DNA from: Tetrapyrgos nigripes
Lineage: Eukaryota > Basidiomycota > Agaricomycetes > Agaricales > Campanellaceae
Assembly: GCA_013368315.1 (NCBI GenBank)
Contig: JAACJM010000171.1
Span: 1 to 64,000 of the forward strand
Length of the DNA: 64,000 bases
Reading direction: 5' to 3'
A program made the translations under genes and the position numbers. Under the pieces are notes generated by a model. That model made no database searches, was not told where the DNA came from, and saw nothing but the letters and a program-made list of their open reading frames with translations. Positions 45,076 to 56,643 of the stretch are shown piece by piece. Numbering within the stretch: position 1 is the stretch's first letter; each line of letters begins with the position of its first letter.

Positions 45076-45669
45076 AACGGTGAATGAATGATATGTAGAG
45101 TAGCATATCACATACCACCATGAGTATGTGAATGTATTTGGGGCTTTGAGGATGTGTAGGCCCAGGCAGCAATGACAGAGGTGGGAGGCAGTGACCAAAG
45201 CGTTGGTCGTGTGATTATTGCTCGTGTCAATTCCTTCCTCCCAACTCCCTCTCATTTCCTTCCTTTCCCTCTCCTTCTCCCTACAACCTTTCTACACCTC
45301 CAATCCCAACTCCAACTCTATGTCATCAAAATACCCACACACCAAAAATACAAAAATATCCGCTTGGCAGAAAGCCAGAATTCCTCATCTTCTTCTCAAA
45401 ACTCGAGGGCACAGACACCAAAGCCGACCCCAATTGATGGCGAGGGATATATAATATGAAGAGTTTGAGGGGGAGGGGAGGCCATTTCCTGGTATTGGTA
45501 TGTTGACGCTGTGGATGGGGATGGGTTCTCCGAGCCCAAGTCTGTGAAGAGGGGAATGGGTACTGGTACTGGTGGTGGTAGCAAGGAAGGGATGCTTATG
45601 GAGGTCTTGGAGAGGAGGGATTTGAAGAGGAGGATGTGCAAAGGGCCAAGGCCTGTCAACGTCTAAGCC
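45076..45669. other. Spacer, inverted counterpart of 34,621-35,240
   Basis: It holds a 36-bp MITE fragment at 45,341-45,376 and a Gly/Thr-rich low-complexity stretch. No gene supported. Confidence 0.4.
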
Positions 45670-46300
45670 AATGCCAATGCCAAAGTGAGAATACAAATCA
45701 GTGTCAACCACTTCCACAATCCTACTAGTCTCGTTCTCGTTCTTGTTCACCTCTACTTTGCTCCAAATGCATTTGTCAGTAAAAACAAAGCCATGACAAG
45801 GGAGCACATGTTTTTGGGTGCTTTGGTGAATGCGTATTCGAGGCCAGTGATCAGGCAAAGATTTTGCTGAATGCGATCAGGATGTAACTGCAGTGCGATT
45901 AAGTAGTTTTAGTATCAGTTTAAAAACTAAAAGGGACTTGAAAAGACTCACAATCTACTTTGTATCCAAACGTTGAGAGGAGAAACAGTGTCACAGTCAA
46001 CAGCGTTGGCAAATTTCCTGCATGGGGATGTCTGTGACGAGTGGAGATGAAGGTTAGCATCGTTTGGTACACCATGTAAAGACATGGTGGCAGCCTGAGA
46101 CGTTATATTATTCGTCTGGCCGTAAGGGAGCCCTGAATGTTGGTCAGAACCATAAAAACAAAATCGCGATGGGTCCTCCGCTGGAATCAGACAGTAGATA
46201 GGATACCAAACAAAAACCGAACACGCCTTAATCCCCCTCCTCACTCCATCTACCCAATTATCATCAAACATCATCCACGACGGTCGTTGTCCTGGCTTTT
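45670..46300 (-). pseudogene. POT/PTR2 peptide transporter remnant, right arm
   Basis: A proton-coupled di/tripeptide transporter fragment longer than the left copy. It shows DDNWVDGVRRGIKACSVFVW, YPIYCL, TNNITSQAATMSLHGVPND, SPCRKFANAVDCDTVSPLN, an intron at about 45,898-45,957 and TGLEYAFTKAPKNM, FLLTNAFGA. The (V/D)E(V/I)RRGxxACxVFxxYPIYW and NxxSQA..M..HGxPND motifs are typical of fungal PTR2. A segment of about 60 residues between GVPND and SPC, with a transmembrane helix, is missing, and stops or indels occur. It is dead. Confidence 0.65.
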
Positions 46301-46365
46301 GCTTGCTCGGTTTAGCATTCTCCCAAAAATCATCAGCTCGAAAGTTTTTGTACAGTCGGATTGGA

Positions 46366-46743
46366 TTAGCTGTCCACCGGCTCTTGGCAGCAAATTGCCA
46401 AAGACAAAAGACGGTGGTGGAGTACGGTTGTAGTTGTTACGGCCGGCCCACGGGAGGGATTAGACCTTGCACCTCCACCAGACGAACTCGCTCCTGGGCT
46501 GGAGGGAAGGTCGACGTGAACCTGTGGACCTGTGGAGGCCGACATGGATCCGGACTTGTCCATAGAACGCACTGAAATGGCAGAATTGGGTGAAAAAGAC
46601 AGAGGTGAAGATGGTATGAATGTAGAGATGGTCGAACCAGAAGACGACCCAGCATCAGAACTACTGCCGAGAGGGGGTAAGGGAGGCCTAGCTTCTAGTT
46701 TGTACGCTGGAGGTCTGGAAGCTGGTGCTCCCAGCATAAGCAC
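46366..46743 (-). pseudogene. Ser/Pro-rich protein fragment
   Basis: A minus-strand open frame of about 125 codons: APASRPPAYKLEARPPLPPL, SSDAGSSSGSTISTFIPSSP, SGSMSASTGPQVHVDLPSSP. Disordered, Ser-rich; not recognised. The plus strand is open over part of this too, but its composition (Glu/Asp-rich mirror) is that expected of a shadow frame. It lies between the transporter and aminotransferase pieces. Confidence 0.35.
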
Positions 46744-46759
46744 GCAAAACTTGAGAATA

Positions 46760-47140
46760 GGAAGAGCCGGTCACACACCTTTTAAATCAAATCCTGGCTT
46801 CCTGAACCCATGCATATCTTCGCCAACCTTTCTTCCATGCGCAATCCTTCAAGCCAACAAAGAAGATCCGGAATACTGACAGTGTTGCCATACCCTAATC
46901 CAGCTGCCATCGCACCTTCTTCAATATTCATGAAGATATCCTTGGGTGCATCGGAAGGAGAGTTGAGTCTCGTACAGTGAAGTTGAAGAATGTGAATGGA
47001 AAAGACGTCGCGTTTGGTTTGCCGGCGAGCAGAGAAATGACTCCAGGAGCCTTTTCGAGAGGAAGAAGCCTCTTACTGTTCATAATTAGTTGTCAAAGGC
47101 GTTAACAATGCAGGAAGAGAGTGACAAACTAGGAATCGAT
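46760..47140 (-). pseudogene. Aromatic aminotransferase fragment (N-terminal part)
   Basis: From about 47,095 it reads RLLPLEKAPGVISLLAGKPN then FPFTFFNFTVRDS, and after a frame change NIEEGAMAAGLGYGNTVSIP with DLLCWLEGLRMEE. This order (PLExxPGxISLLxGKPN, then (L/A)xxGLQYGxTxGIPxL) is typical of fungal class I/II PLP-dependent aromatic aminotransferases (Aro8 type). The PLP-binding lysine region is absent, so only a start piece was copied. The identification is by eye. Confidence 0.6.
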
Positions 47141-47283
47141 TTTCTCTTCTTCGCCCTGACCATAATAGCTCGCAACAGGAAGAGAGGGATGTTGGAAGCA
47201 CGACGCTATTTGTCTCTGTTGGTGTCCCTGCTCTTTCCTCCCCGACGTGATGACCGACGCCATGGAGGGCAATGCTCAATAAG

Positions 47284-48271
47284 AGAAATGTGAATCCTTC
47301 AACGCTATCGTCAGCTACCTAGCCCCAGGCAAAACATTTGATAGATTACTCAACGGTACATTACTATACTTCTAGTTTGTTTCACCCCATTACACTTCAG
47401 CACAGAAAATTCCCTAGCAGAAACCAAACAAGTTGTCCGAAGAAAACTCAATCTTGCTGACAGCGTGTCTATACATTTTGCAGAACACCGTGGCGAACGA
47501 AATATCGAGCTCAAAGATGGTATGACCAGATCCTCTCACTCAGCACAGAGCTAAATGAGTGAGTGAAGAAGAAGATTTCGATGCTTTCTGCCTTGCAGCA
47601 CGCAGGTCAGGTTTTGTAGAAGTTGAAGTCACTCTTTTATCGGTGTGTCAAACCTCCCATTCCTGCCTGCCATTTGTTTAAATCCTTTTCAGAGCACCAG
47701 CTCTGGCATTCCCACTCAACAAGTCACCAGTGGCTTGAACTATTGGCTGTATGACCCCAATACCCAGAGCTGGAAGTATGGGGCAACTACCTCGACCGCC
47801 CAGAAGCACTGTGACCAGATCAATAGTCAGTGCAAAACCAACTATGAAGTTGTCATTTATGTGGAATCTGATGATATATTTGCAACTGGTGAGCATTGTG
47901 TCTCCTCAATTGGTATATTCTACTTACATACCTGTTATCAGAACGATTTGCGCATGCTCTACTTTGCGCCCAAAACCTCGCAATCCCAGCTGTGCAATGC
48001 CGTGGTTGTAAGTCTGCATTGTTCCTCTTGCGTGTTAATGGATCCCAATCGTCAAAAGGTCATCATATTCACCGAGAACTATTTCATCTCAGTACTCGTT
48101 CCCAAGCAACCGTGCTCAATGCCACACGCTATCTGCATCTCGCTATTGCATTCAGTGTCCAATTTTGAGAAGAGGACTTTGGCTTTCTTCTGGCGATCAC
48201 TAATCCTGCATCAAAGTTGTTGTGTACATGCTGTCTCAATGTTTTCTTGTTTTTGCTCTCATTTCAAGTAA
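47284..48271 (+). pseudogene. Unassigned gene fragment (PB1-like or regulatory)
   Basis: Plus-strand exon-like pieces: SFNAIVSYLAPGKTFDRLLN (donor GTACATTAC), then ENSLAETKQVVRRKLNLAD, VSIHFAEHRGERNIELKD (donor GTATGACC), then FDAFCLAARRSGFVEVEVTL. The alternating pattern resembles ubiquitin-fold (PB1-like) modules, but this is a weak call. A second open stretch (47,700-47,900) has GLNYWLYDPNTQSWKYGATT. No complete gene. Confidence 0.35.
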
Positions 48272-49800
48272 TCAAATGTTATAGATGTATATGATGCATG
48301 ATACATGGTAACATGGTAACTTCTTCGCATGGTTATTGCTATGGGTATGAGAAGGCGATGTGAGATGCAGATGAAGAGGGACATGGGACAGTGAGACATG
48401 GTGAGAGAGAGGCATGTGAGGAGACAGTTGGGCCAAGGAAATGGTCTTTTCAGCTTCTTCTCTAGCTGACTGCTGCTCCAAAGCCCTTGCCTCCAGCTTT
48501 AAGGAGTGAAGACAGGACCCAGACTAGCCTGTCAAATGCGCCTGATAAGCTACGCTGAGTGGAAGGCTTCTGGCACATTCTAAGAGAGCTGAACAGTGTT
48601 TCGGGGTTCAGAGAGGAGCCAGGGGAGCCACGAGGAGGTGCAGACCAGCCAAGGCATTGCCAAATGAAAGTCATCGCCGCATTCTTAGTTGCATTAACCC
48701 TCAGTGGCCTGTCCCAGCACTTCCCAAGTCATTTAGAAATGGTGCCATTACGCATGTCTCAGGTTTGGGACCTGGCAGCTACCACTGGCCTCGAAACGAG
48801 GATCCCGAGTATTTGACTGATATTCGTATCACGCTGGGATGGGACTTTGATGAAGCGTAGCTGGACTCTTGGTTGGCGAAGGAATAATGATATATAAGAG
48901 GGTGGTAGAGAATGCGAAGATGTAGGCTCTAAAACAAGAACATGATTGAGGTCAGATGAGACGAACGATAGTACATGACATGCAGGACATACGGAGAAAA
49001 CAGTCCCAAGGCCCATTCTCCTATCTTCTCATCATGTCATGTTGAAATTGCGTGACGTTAGACTATTTTGGTGACCCTGTGACCCAAAACCTTGCGAAAT
49101 CGAAGATGATGTGCCGGTCGAGACAGACCGCCACCTGGAAGAGGAAATACAACCCGACGAGCCCCAGGACCCAGAGTCAGTTGCGATAAGCTAGAAAGAA
49201 TGAAAAAAGCATACCCCCAGTTGGGATATGCGAGCCTCCAATGCACACCATAACCACCAGAGCTTCACCAATCTGTGCCAACCAACGAGTTCTCAGCTCC
49301 AGGAAACCCTGATAACGACATTGGAAAGGTACCAACCCAACGAGAAACGGCTGGTGTCATATGTCTTGGTTCTGGGAGATTGATGAGCTGGCAGGTATTG
49401 ATCGTTCTGGACAACGTCTACAGGGACTGGGGCAGTCGGACTCACGTTCATCATCAATAACGACCTCGGAAACTAGGTAGAGAAGGTCCCAAACGTTGGA
49501 AAAAAATTCCAGAATAAAAATCCGCATGTACGTCGAGGACATAATGCCCTCAACACCCAAACCACCGAGACCAGCACCAAGCTGTGCCCATCAGTGGATT
49601 CCTAGCCCCAATAGACTTCGCTAACGAAGCCCGAAGCATTTCAATCCAGCTGAAAACGACTTGGCACATATGTCTTCAGGGTCTCCATATGAGTAACTGT
49701 CTTCAAAAAGATCTTTACTATACACTGACTTCAAACAGGGACTCCAAGACTTCGTCTACAGAGTTTGCAAAGCCTGACAGAAAAAAAATCAGATTACGAT
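48272..49800. other. Mosaic of short exon-like pieces, no complete gene
   Basis: Open bits include GPGSYHWPRNEDPEYLTDIR near 48,770-48,830 and EIEDDVPVETDRHLEEEIQP near 49,096-49,160. None has a start, stop or a recognised family. This stretch is present only in the right arm. Confidence 0.35.
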
Positions 49801-50285
49801 CATGAAGAGACGCCGCCGCAACTCACTGAGAGATCCAAACACTCCTTCCTCAATTCCCACATCCAACAAGTCACATACTCCATTATGGACCACCGCATAT
49901 GCTTCAGATCAATCCTCAACAATCTATCATCCTTGTTCCATCTATTCTGTGTCCATTCTTCATCTCCCAAAAAATCCCTAAAGTAGACCAAATGAGCCCT
50001 CAGAATAGCAGAATGCATGTAAACCTCCTTTCCTTCAGCCCTGTAAAGCGACGTCCGGATGTGTGGCTGATGAAGCATCCACACGTGCCTTGGGAGCACC
50101 AGGTTTAGGCAATGTATTAGGGTGAGGATGTGAATGGGAAGCGTCTGGTTGGGATTGCCATAAAAGGTTCCTCGACTGCTATCCATCTCACTGCCATGTT
50201 CTACCCCATCCAATTCTACCTCCTGCGCACTACGTAATGCACTTGTCTGTATATCCAAATTCTTCGGCCTGGTTTCCAAGGCCAC
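49800..50285 (-). CDS. Unassigned open frame, right arm
   Basis: A 161-codon frame with ALRSAQEVELDGVEHGSEMD, SRGTFYGNPNQTLPIHILTL and EEWTQNRWNKDDRLLRIDL. Its counterpart on the left (33,917-34,275) is partly open and lacks a 24-codon insert. Not recognised; it could be a decayed exon cluster rather than a gene. Confidence 0.3.
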   Translation of the reverse strand: MALETRPKNLDIQTSALRSAQEVELDGVEHGSEMDSSRGTFYGNPNQTLPIHILTLIHCLNLVLPRHVWMLHQPHIRTSLYRAEGKEVYMHSAILRAHLVYFRDFLGDEEWTQNRWNKDDRLLRIDLKHMRWSIMEYVTCWMWELRKECLDLSVSCGGVSS

Positions 50286-50699
50286 CCATGCTCCAAACCC
50301 ATAAGATGACGTCCCCAGCCTGTTTGTCAGAGGATTAGGAGTGCGATGAGGATCCCATCGACCTGATGAATATGCTGAAATAAATGTGCCCCAATCACAA
50401 AAGAAGTTGCTGTATTTTTATCTTGGTTGCACTGAAGAAATAGTAGTAGGCTGAAGCAATGATCCAGGTCCCGCTGAAGGCTGCAGCAGCTGAGCTTCGT
50501 CGGAGACAAAGGAGGTCATGTGTATGAAGGTTGAATCATTTATGTGGCCATCAGAAGTGAGAACTGGGTCAGTGAGGTGTCGGGGCCATGGAATGGGGTC
50601 TCGAGACGGATTGGTCTGACTCTTCGTCTTCGGTGACGGTCTGCATTGCAGGTGAGAGTGGTTGACCCCTCATCGGAATAGAGTCTGGACCTGTAAGGA
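50286..50699. other. Arm spacer without a gene
   Basis: It partly matches 33,770-33,900 on the left. About 240 bp near 50,290-50,540 are absent there. No feature seen. Confidence 0.35.
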
Positions 50700-51310
50700 A
50701 GGTAAAAGGATAACATCTTCCTTTGCTGGAGCTGTTGGCAGAGTTCCTCCTTCGGTACCGTCACCTCCGGTAGTTTGTTATAAGCACGCCCAACAAGTGG
50801 CCCCTCTACCACCAATTCACCATGAGTTCCTCTGGGAACAACATCCATTCGGGAGTCTACAACATAGACTTGGCACAAAGTAAAGGGCTTCCCCAGCTTG
50901 ACCTGACAAGAGGTGCACCCGACTGTAGGTTCTGTTGGTCTAAAGGTCCATGAGCATACAGAACTGATATCAACACCAGAACTATTACTCACCAGAAAAG
51001 TTCACTAGAATGAGACTGTCATGGTTGGCTGATTTTGTCAGCAACCTGCATCGAGTTCGTCAGCTGTAAGTAACAATGAACGAATGTATGCACACATACA
51101 GAATCTGATATCTTCTCCCCACTGGAAACTAAATACTTCAATGGCAAATCATCAGGTGATGATAACACCGCCCTTTGACATATTTCGGAGATATGAATGT
51201 CGAGGGCGATGACTAGAAGAACGTTGAGGGTGATGACTAGAAAGGATATGTCAATCAGAGAAGAAGACTCTACAGAGGTGAGAAGACATACATGCGAGTG
51301 CAAGTCACTT
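50700..51310 (-). pseudogene. NRPS-type adenylation-domain fragment
   Basis: Minus-strand exons: AVLSSPDDLPLKYLVSSGEK then ISDS (donor GTATGTGT), KSANHDSLILVNFSG (donor GTGAGTAAT), then, after acceptor CTTTAG near 50,942, PTEPTVGCTSCQVKLGKPF, CQVYVVDSRMDVVPRGTHG and ELVVEGPLVGRAYNKLPEVT. The NFxGPTE motif corresponds to A5 and GELxxxGPxVGRGY to A6 of adenylate-forming domains, with the closest resemblance to fungal NRPSs of the siderophore-synthetase type. Neither the A3 core nor the A8/A10 end is present. A carrier or condensation domain is also absent, so it makes no product. Confidence 0.65.
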
Positions 51311-52393
51311 ATCAGTGTCAGGATTCGTCACAAAGATGGACAAGGTCCGATATATACAAGGAAGAGGTGAGGAGAATGGTTTTGGGCAACGGAGAAGAAA
51401 ACCCTCAAGAGGACACCGATGCAGGATATTGGATGTGACTTGGTACGTTTCTTATCTTTTCTTCTCTCCTTTTCTTTTCACTGTGTGACAGATGAACTGA
51501 CTCCGCCGTCCCATCCCTTCACTGCCTCTGACTCTGTAGATATGCACCTTGGACTTGTCTATACCCAACAGCATGCTACACCTCTCCCTCCATAGGCTGT
51601 TGCTCTTGAAAAGACATACGCAGACGCAGCGCCAAGGGTCGTTTCTTGAGGTCATCTGAACCAGGTCGAAGATAATGTTATCTGCTCCCTTGGTGAGTAG
51701 GAAGATCCTTCCGTCGTGATTTCGATATGGCTTGGTCTGACGTTGGTCGTGGAGCAAAGACTATCCTGAAGACGGTGTTTCAATTGTCAAAGATGACGGT
51801 CATCACGTAGATTGTCCCTCAGTTGCCGTGTGAGATGGTCACTGATGGGGAAGTCTGGTAGGGGAATAGGTGTACGCTCAATCACGATGGGAATGGGTGT
51901 CAGTTGGTTTGCACAGGGTCAATGTCATCAGGCTGGGATGTAAGAATAGCATGGTGAATGGTAGGTGCAGCATAATACCTGCTCGGATGCAGACTTGTAC
52001 AAGCAGATAAGCGCTTACCAAGTAGCCTTCAACCTTGAAGCAACTGTCCAGAAAGCGATAGCATCAAAAACCGCACACACGATAGCTGAGCCACATCATT
52101 GGAGTGAGAAGGTGCCGTACGATACCGCCAACATGAAACAGAGGCATCATATTCACTTAGTGCAAATTCCAAATCCCAAGAATGAGCCATAGTACCGACA
52201 ATGCATCATACTGTGGTCTGTTAAGTGGTTGGATGGGCTGGAAAGGAACTGGACAGGTCCTCAGCCTTCACTTTTGACAGTGCCTTGTGGAAGCCGTTCA
52301 GAGGAACAGAATTCTTTCCGGGCTAGTAGTATATCAGAGATCATGACTTTGGATTGAAGGGAATGATGACATACATCTGACCTGAGGGGCTTG
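51311..52393. other. Right-arm segment without counterpart, no gene
   Basis: It follows the adenylation fragment. Short frames only. Confidence 0.4.
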
Positions 52394-52980
52394 GATTAGC
52401 CTTTGATTTGGGAGAAATGGTCTGCTTCTTGCTTGGAGTCTCGACGAGGTCAATGAGAGCACTACTAAATCTATTGACTCAGAGTGTGAGATGCAACAAA
52501 AGTGAACACACACTCTTGCTTGGGCTTGTCTGTCAAAAGGACAAAAATGGTTTTCCCAATCGGAGGTGTTCTAAAAAATTGTATGAATTATAAAGTGTCA
52601 GCATTGAAGAACGCCCCCAGTCACAAGTCAATGCACCTGATATTTAAGATACGAATCATTTATGAAAGTTTTCCTTGCTTCCAGTTTCCAAGGAATGAGG
52701 AACCTGGAGTATAAGCGTCAGCTTGGAAAGAAAAGGAGGAGGAGGAGGAGGAGGAGGAAAAAAGAACTACCTTGCTACTGTACTGCAGATCTTCACACAA
52801 CGGTGTCTCCTTTGTGAAGAAAGACTGATGTGGCGATAGAAGCGCATTCTATCTGCACCAGAGGACGAAACACATTCGTCTTCAGATATTGTAGCACCGA
52901 AACGAATTCGAATGCTAGAGTGGGAGAGAGAGAGAAAGAGCGAGAGGAAGTTCAAGATGGGAGTCAAGACAATAGATTAG
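52394..52980 (-). repeat. 551-bp exon-like unit, right-arm single copy
   Basis: This is the inverted match of 31,271-32,392 but with one copy. It keeps IRIRFGATISEDECVSSSG and the FLxNWKxG-type segment near 52,690. A (GAG)n run lies at 52,737-52,757. Confidence 0.55.
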
Positions 52981-53381
52981 ACCTGACGCAAGTTGATTAC
53001 TTCTTCACACACGTGATGCAGAACAATAACGCAGAAGTCTTCGTTACTAATACTATTAGTATTAGTACAATAACGCAGGCTGTATCAATGTCGATAATCC
53101 TGAGAGAAGCTCAATGTGGTTGTCACTGTCACTCTGATATTGAAAGAACACCAAGTCATAATTCATACAAGCCATAGCTACAAGTCATAAGTCATATAAT
53201 AGTCCACATTATCGTAACTAATGTCCCTGTCCGCTGCTCCTCATCAACATGATGAGGAAGAGAGCCACCAAAACCTGCCTTCAATGTTATCAGACACTGC
53301 CTCAGAACCAACAATTATCATTGCCTCAGCTTTCCTCCCATAACCCACTTCTCAAAAACAGAGGCAGAGATGACTAAATTT

Positions 53382-56300
53382 TCAATCCCTAGAGAGATCA
53401 ACAAGAACTGATCTCCCATAAGAGTAATCAAAATGAGCGGCATGGCTTATGATATGATCCAGACCAATGATATCTTTCTCGTCGCTGAGCTGAGAAGAGT
53501 ATGTCATGGCCTGGAAGTGGGGATAACAGAGGAAAGGGTCGGATAGCGGCTTCACCAACAGAAGAAAGGGTCGGACATGGACGAGGATAGGTGTACCACA
53601 TTCAGCGGACATGTCTTCAATGACTTCTATTTGGCCAGCTATAGCTGATGGACTCCCGACTGGTCAATAAATGATATGAGAGTTCCCGGAATGTGTATGC
53701 ATGCCAGAGAAATTGATGCCTTTGTGCTTCGCATATGCACGGAAATTGCCTTTCATCTCGTGGGGCAAACTATCATTACTGCCTGGAAGAGCCACATAGT
53801 ATGATCCAAAACACTCTGTAGAACAGCAGGATCTTGACTCGGTGGAGAGTGTTTGTCTCCCCACAATGTCATGAGTGCAATGGGTAGATAGATGGTGCTG
53901 AGGGTCCTCCATTCGTCAGCTTTGAGAGTGCCTGCGTCAGCGTCACCATAGTTCTTAGGTGCAGAGTTGACCCATGATGGGGTCTGAGTCGTGGCGATGA
54001 CATGGTGGATGTGGGCAAGGGTGTCATGGGTACCGGTAACAGGAAGGTTGTGGCTTGTGTGCATGGGTTGTTTCAATCTCTGTGAGAAGGATCAGACCGC
54101 AGGAAAAAAAGATTGAAGTATTATCTCACCCAATTGATCAGTATTGCGATGAGGTGAGACTTTGTATTTGCCTCTTTATGAAAAGGAAATCGTGTTTCGG
54201 GGTTCTTCGACTTTGATTTCTGAGTGACTCGCTTCAGGTAGAGGTCGGCGACCTCTTCCCGAATATCATTCAATGCCAACAAAAGCCCTAAATTGTGCAC
54301 CACGAAGTGCAATGAATTCAAGTTGGGCTTGTTGTATAACTGGGTCCACAATCCTTCCAGCGTGAGCAACTTGTCACCCTGAAGGGAAATGCAAAGGGCT
54401 TGCTGAACCTTCGCGACACATGGGACATCCTTCTCCTCCAAAGTGCAACCTGGGGGGGAAAGGTTGTCCGAATAATCTACCCATGGCCAGTCATACGCAT
54501 ACTTGAAGTTTTCTGAATTGGTCTTAGTCTTGGAGGCACTAGTATCCAGTCAGAGGACATGATGGCAGTGGTAATGAACAATGCCCTCGAGGATGCAATG
54601 CATGGCATCGATGACTAGCATCTTGGTTGGGACCCAATACTCCAGCATCCAGAACGATGACCAACGAACTCCGTGCTGTTTGAAAAGTGACTTTCGTTGT
54701 GCAACAGTCTGAGCATCCCGATATTGCTCAGCCAGACAACGTAGTTCATTCACATCTCGCGTTGGCCAATGTGAGTGATTGGTGTTCATAACCTGTTCCC
54801 TTCCTCGTAACTGACACACAGTGCATATAAACTCGGAGTTGATGCCCTGAAATCCAGCCACCTTTTGAGCAGCAGGAAGATCATTAGTCGAAAGAAAAAT
54901 TCCTGTCTCCACCGCCGTCTCCAACTCCCATTCAGCCGTTCGGGAGACCTTCAGACTGGGCTTCCAAGCTGTAGCAAACTTCTCGATGACCAGGCACACA
55001 AAGTGATCCATTTCATTGACGTTCGGTTCCTTTGGACCGGGTATAATGCCAGCAATATAGCGAATGGAAGGATCCAGGGCCAAGTTGGCACAGGAGATGA
55101 CACCAATGGATTGAGTGGGTCCACGATGAGTTATGCCGTTGGGGTTTAAGAAATCTGTGTGAATGGAGAATGCGAGACAGATCTTGGCTCCACGGTTCAC
55201 AAATAATGATCCGTCTGGTCCCTTGAAGTCAGAAGTGAAGTTCGCTTCGAAAACATTCTGAACGTCATTGCATGCGGTTCCACTATTAATGGCTTCGTAA
55301 GCATCATCAGCTGCCTTGTTCGAGAGCCCAAGGTAGGTAGGATCGGCAAGACAACGGGCCAGGTAGTCGTGAAAGGAACTGACGAGGTAGGGCTTGATTG
55401 GATGGGCTGTGCCATTGGAACAGTGATTCAACAGTCCAGTTCCACATATCGACTTCCCACTCTCGCTGACAACCAGGTTGGCACATGTCTCAGGATAATG
55501 AGATTGGCTGTTGTTGTCTAACATGGTTGCCTTGTTGGTGAAGTTGCATGTGGGGCACGCTGCATACATATCAAAGGAACCTTCAACTCCAAACTTTTTC
55601 AGAGCGTCAGCAAGAGATGTCGGCATATCCGAGATGATGGTGTTCTGGGAAGGTGTGGGGGAATACGAGATGCTGCTGTCATGAGTCCCTCCCATGGACA
55701 TGCCCAACTTCACCAACAAGACCACGACCCCAACGAGGAAGTTGCATTGCGTGATGGATAGACCTATGACCATGTTGCAAATGACAGCGAGTAGAATCAA
55801 AACTTGGTTGATTTGATCTAATTTAGGGAAGTCTGAGTTGTAGACATAATCTGAGGACAAATGAGAATGTATAACACAGAACAGGAAAAAAGGAGACCTT
55901 ACCTGCATTGATTCTAACCGGTGCCTTGGGAACACGGAAAGTGTCCAAAGCAGCGATCTTGACGCTGAGACTTCAAAGGCGTTCATGCAAGGCCTTTCTC
56001 TGATTATTGAGCTGCTCTACCTTCGAGGCTGAATCACTGCTACTGCGACGGGCAGCCGATTTCTGCCTGCGATGTGCATTGGAAAGAAGTTGCGTAATCT
56101 CTCCTAGACTGCTCTTCAAGAAAGTATGTGCCAACTCCAGCTTCAAATCCTGCTGTTCAGCATCCAAGGACGAGAATGCATCACCAAACAGCATATCTTT
56201 GTGTTTCGCCAATCTCCCACTCATATTTTCCAATGCCAAGTGTTCCTTCTGATCACGAAGTGTAGTCCCTGGATCTGAAGCCGGTGGAGTAAGGAAATTT

Positions 56301-56643
56301 GGTGTGGTAGGTGTGGAGAACCCACTGGAGATTGATTTGAGGGTTGTCAAGGCAAATACACACCAGTTGAACCAAACTGACGTCCGGGTCGCCGAGATGG
56401 GGAGGAGACAGGGCTGTGTGCAGCAACGGCAGCCTACAGACCCTCGACAACATCAGACATCTCTAAGGGGCGATAGGTACGGGAGGAAGTGCTGGCCTGC
56501 TGGTAGGCTTCGCACGATGAAGAGAATAGTTTGTTGTGTGAGGATCTGTCTGCAGGAGTCGCGGTAATGGTCGCTGCAGTGAGAAGAGTCACCAAATCGT
56601 CGTCGAACCGGCTACTGTGTGATGTCTGATCATTCTGAGGCAT
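53382..56643 (-). CDS. Plavaka/CACTA-type transposase (Tnp2-like)
   Basis: Likely start ATG at 56,643 (MPQNDQTSHSSRFDDDL). An N-terminal coiled coil (HLALENMSGRLAKHKDMLFG, ELAHTFLKSSLGEITQLLSN) precedes the core on exons at about 55,986-54,550. The core shows CNMVIGLSITQCNFLVGVVV, AACPTCNF then YPETC (zinc-like), KPYLVSSFHDYLARCLADP, GPDGSLFVN, LAFSIHTDFLNPNG, YIAGIIPGPKEPNVNEMDHF, DLPAAQKVAGFQG and QHGVRWSSFWMLEYW, VIDAMHCILEGI. Further exons run to about 53,382 (GLLLALNDIREEVADLYL, HMVTYxx-like part and HSGNS). These are the landmarks of the basidiomycete Plavaka branch of CACTA transposons. The open frames are long, but the 3' exons are separated by frame changes, so the gene may be partly decayed. 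No termini were identified. Confidence 0.8.

Larger units (their letters stand above)
42607..53307. repeat. Large inverted duplication, right arm
   Basis: This is the more complete arm and holds segments missing on the left: TRAPPC6 C-terminus and oxidoreductase fragment (43,100-43,445), transporter N-part, aminotransferase, and unassigned fragments (46,040-49,890), and the NRPS piece (50,735-52,381). It ends near GTCTGATAACATTGAAGGCA (reverse strand) at about 53,262-53,307, the same point as the coiled-coil gene's stop codon on the left. Confidence 0.85.

Noticed and set aside
46532..46879. Plus-strand acidic open frame
   Set aside because: It overlaps the Ser/Pro-rich minus-strand frame; its Glu/Asp/Met-rich content is what a mirror frame of Ser/Pro codons gives, and there is no splice or start context.
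30978..53307. The inverted arms as the TIRs of one giant Plavaka-type transposon
   Set aside because: The transposase lies outside the right arm and no target duplication or CACTA-type end was found at the outer borders; kept only as a possibility.
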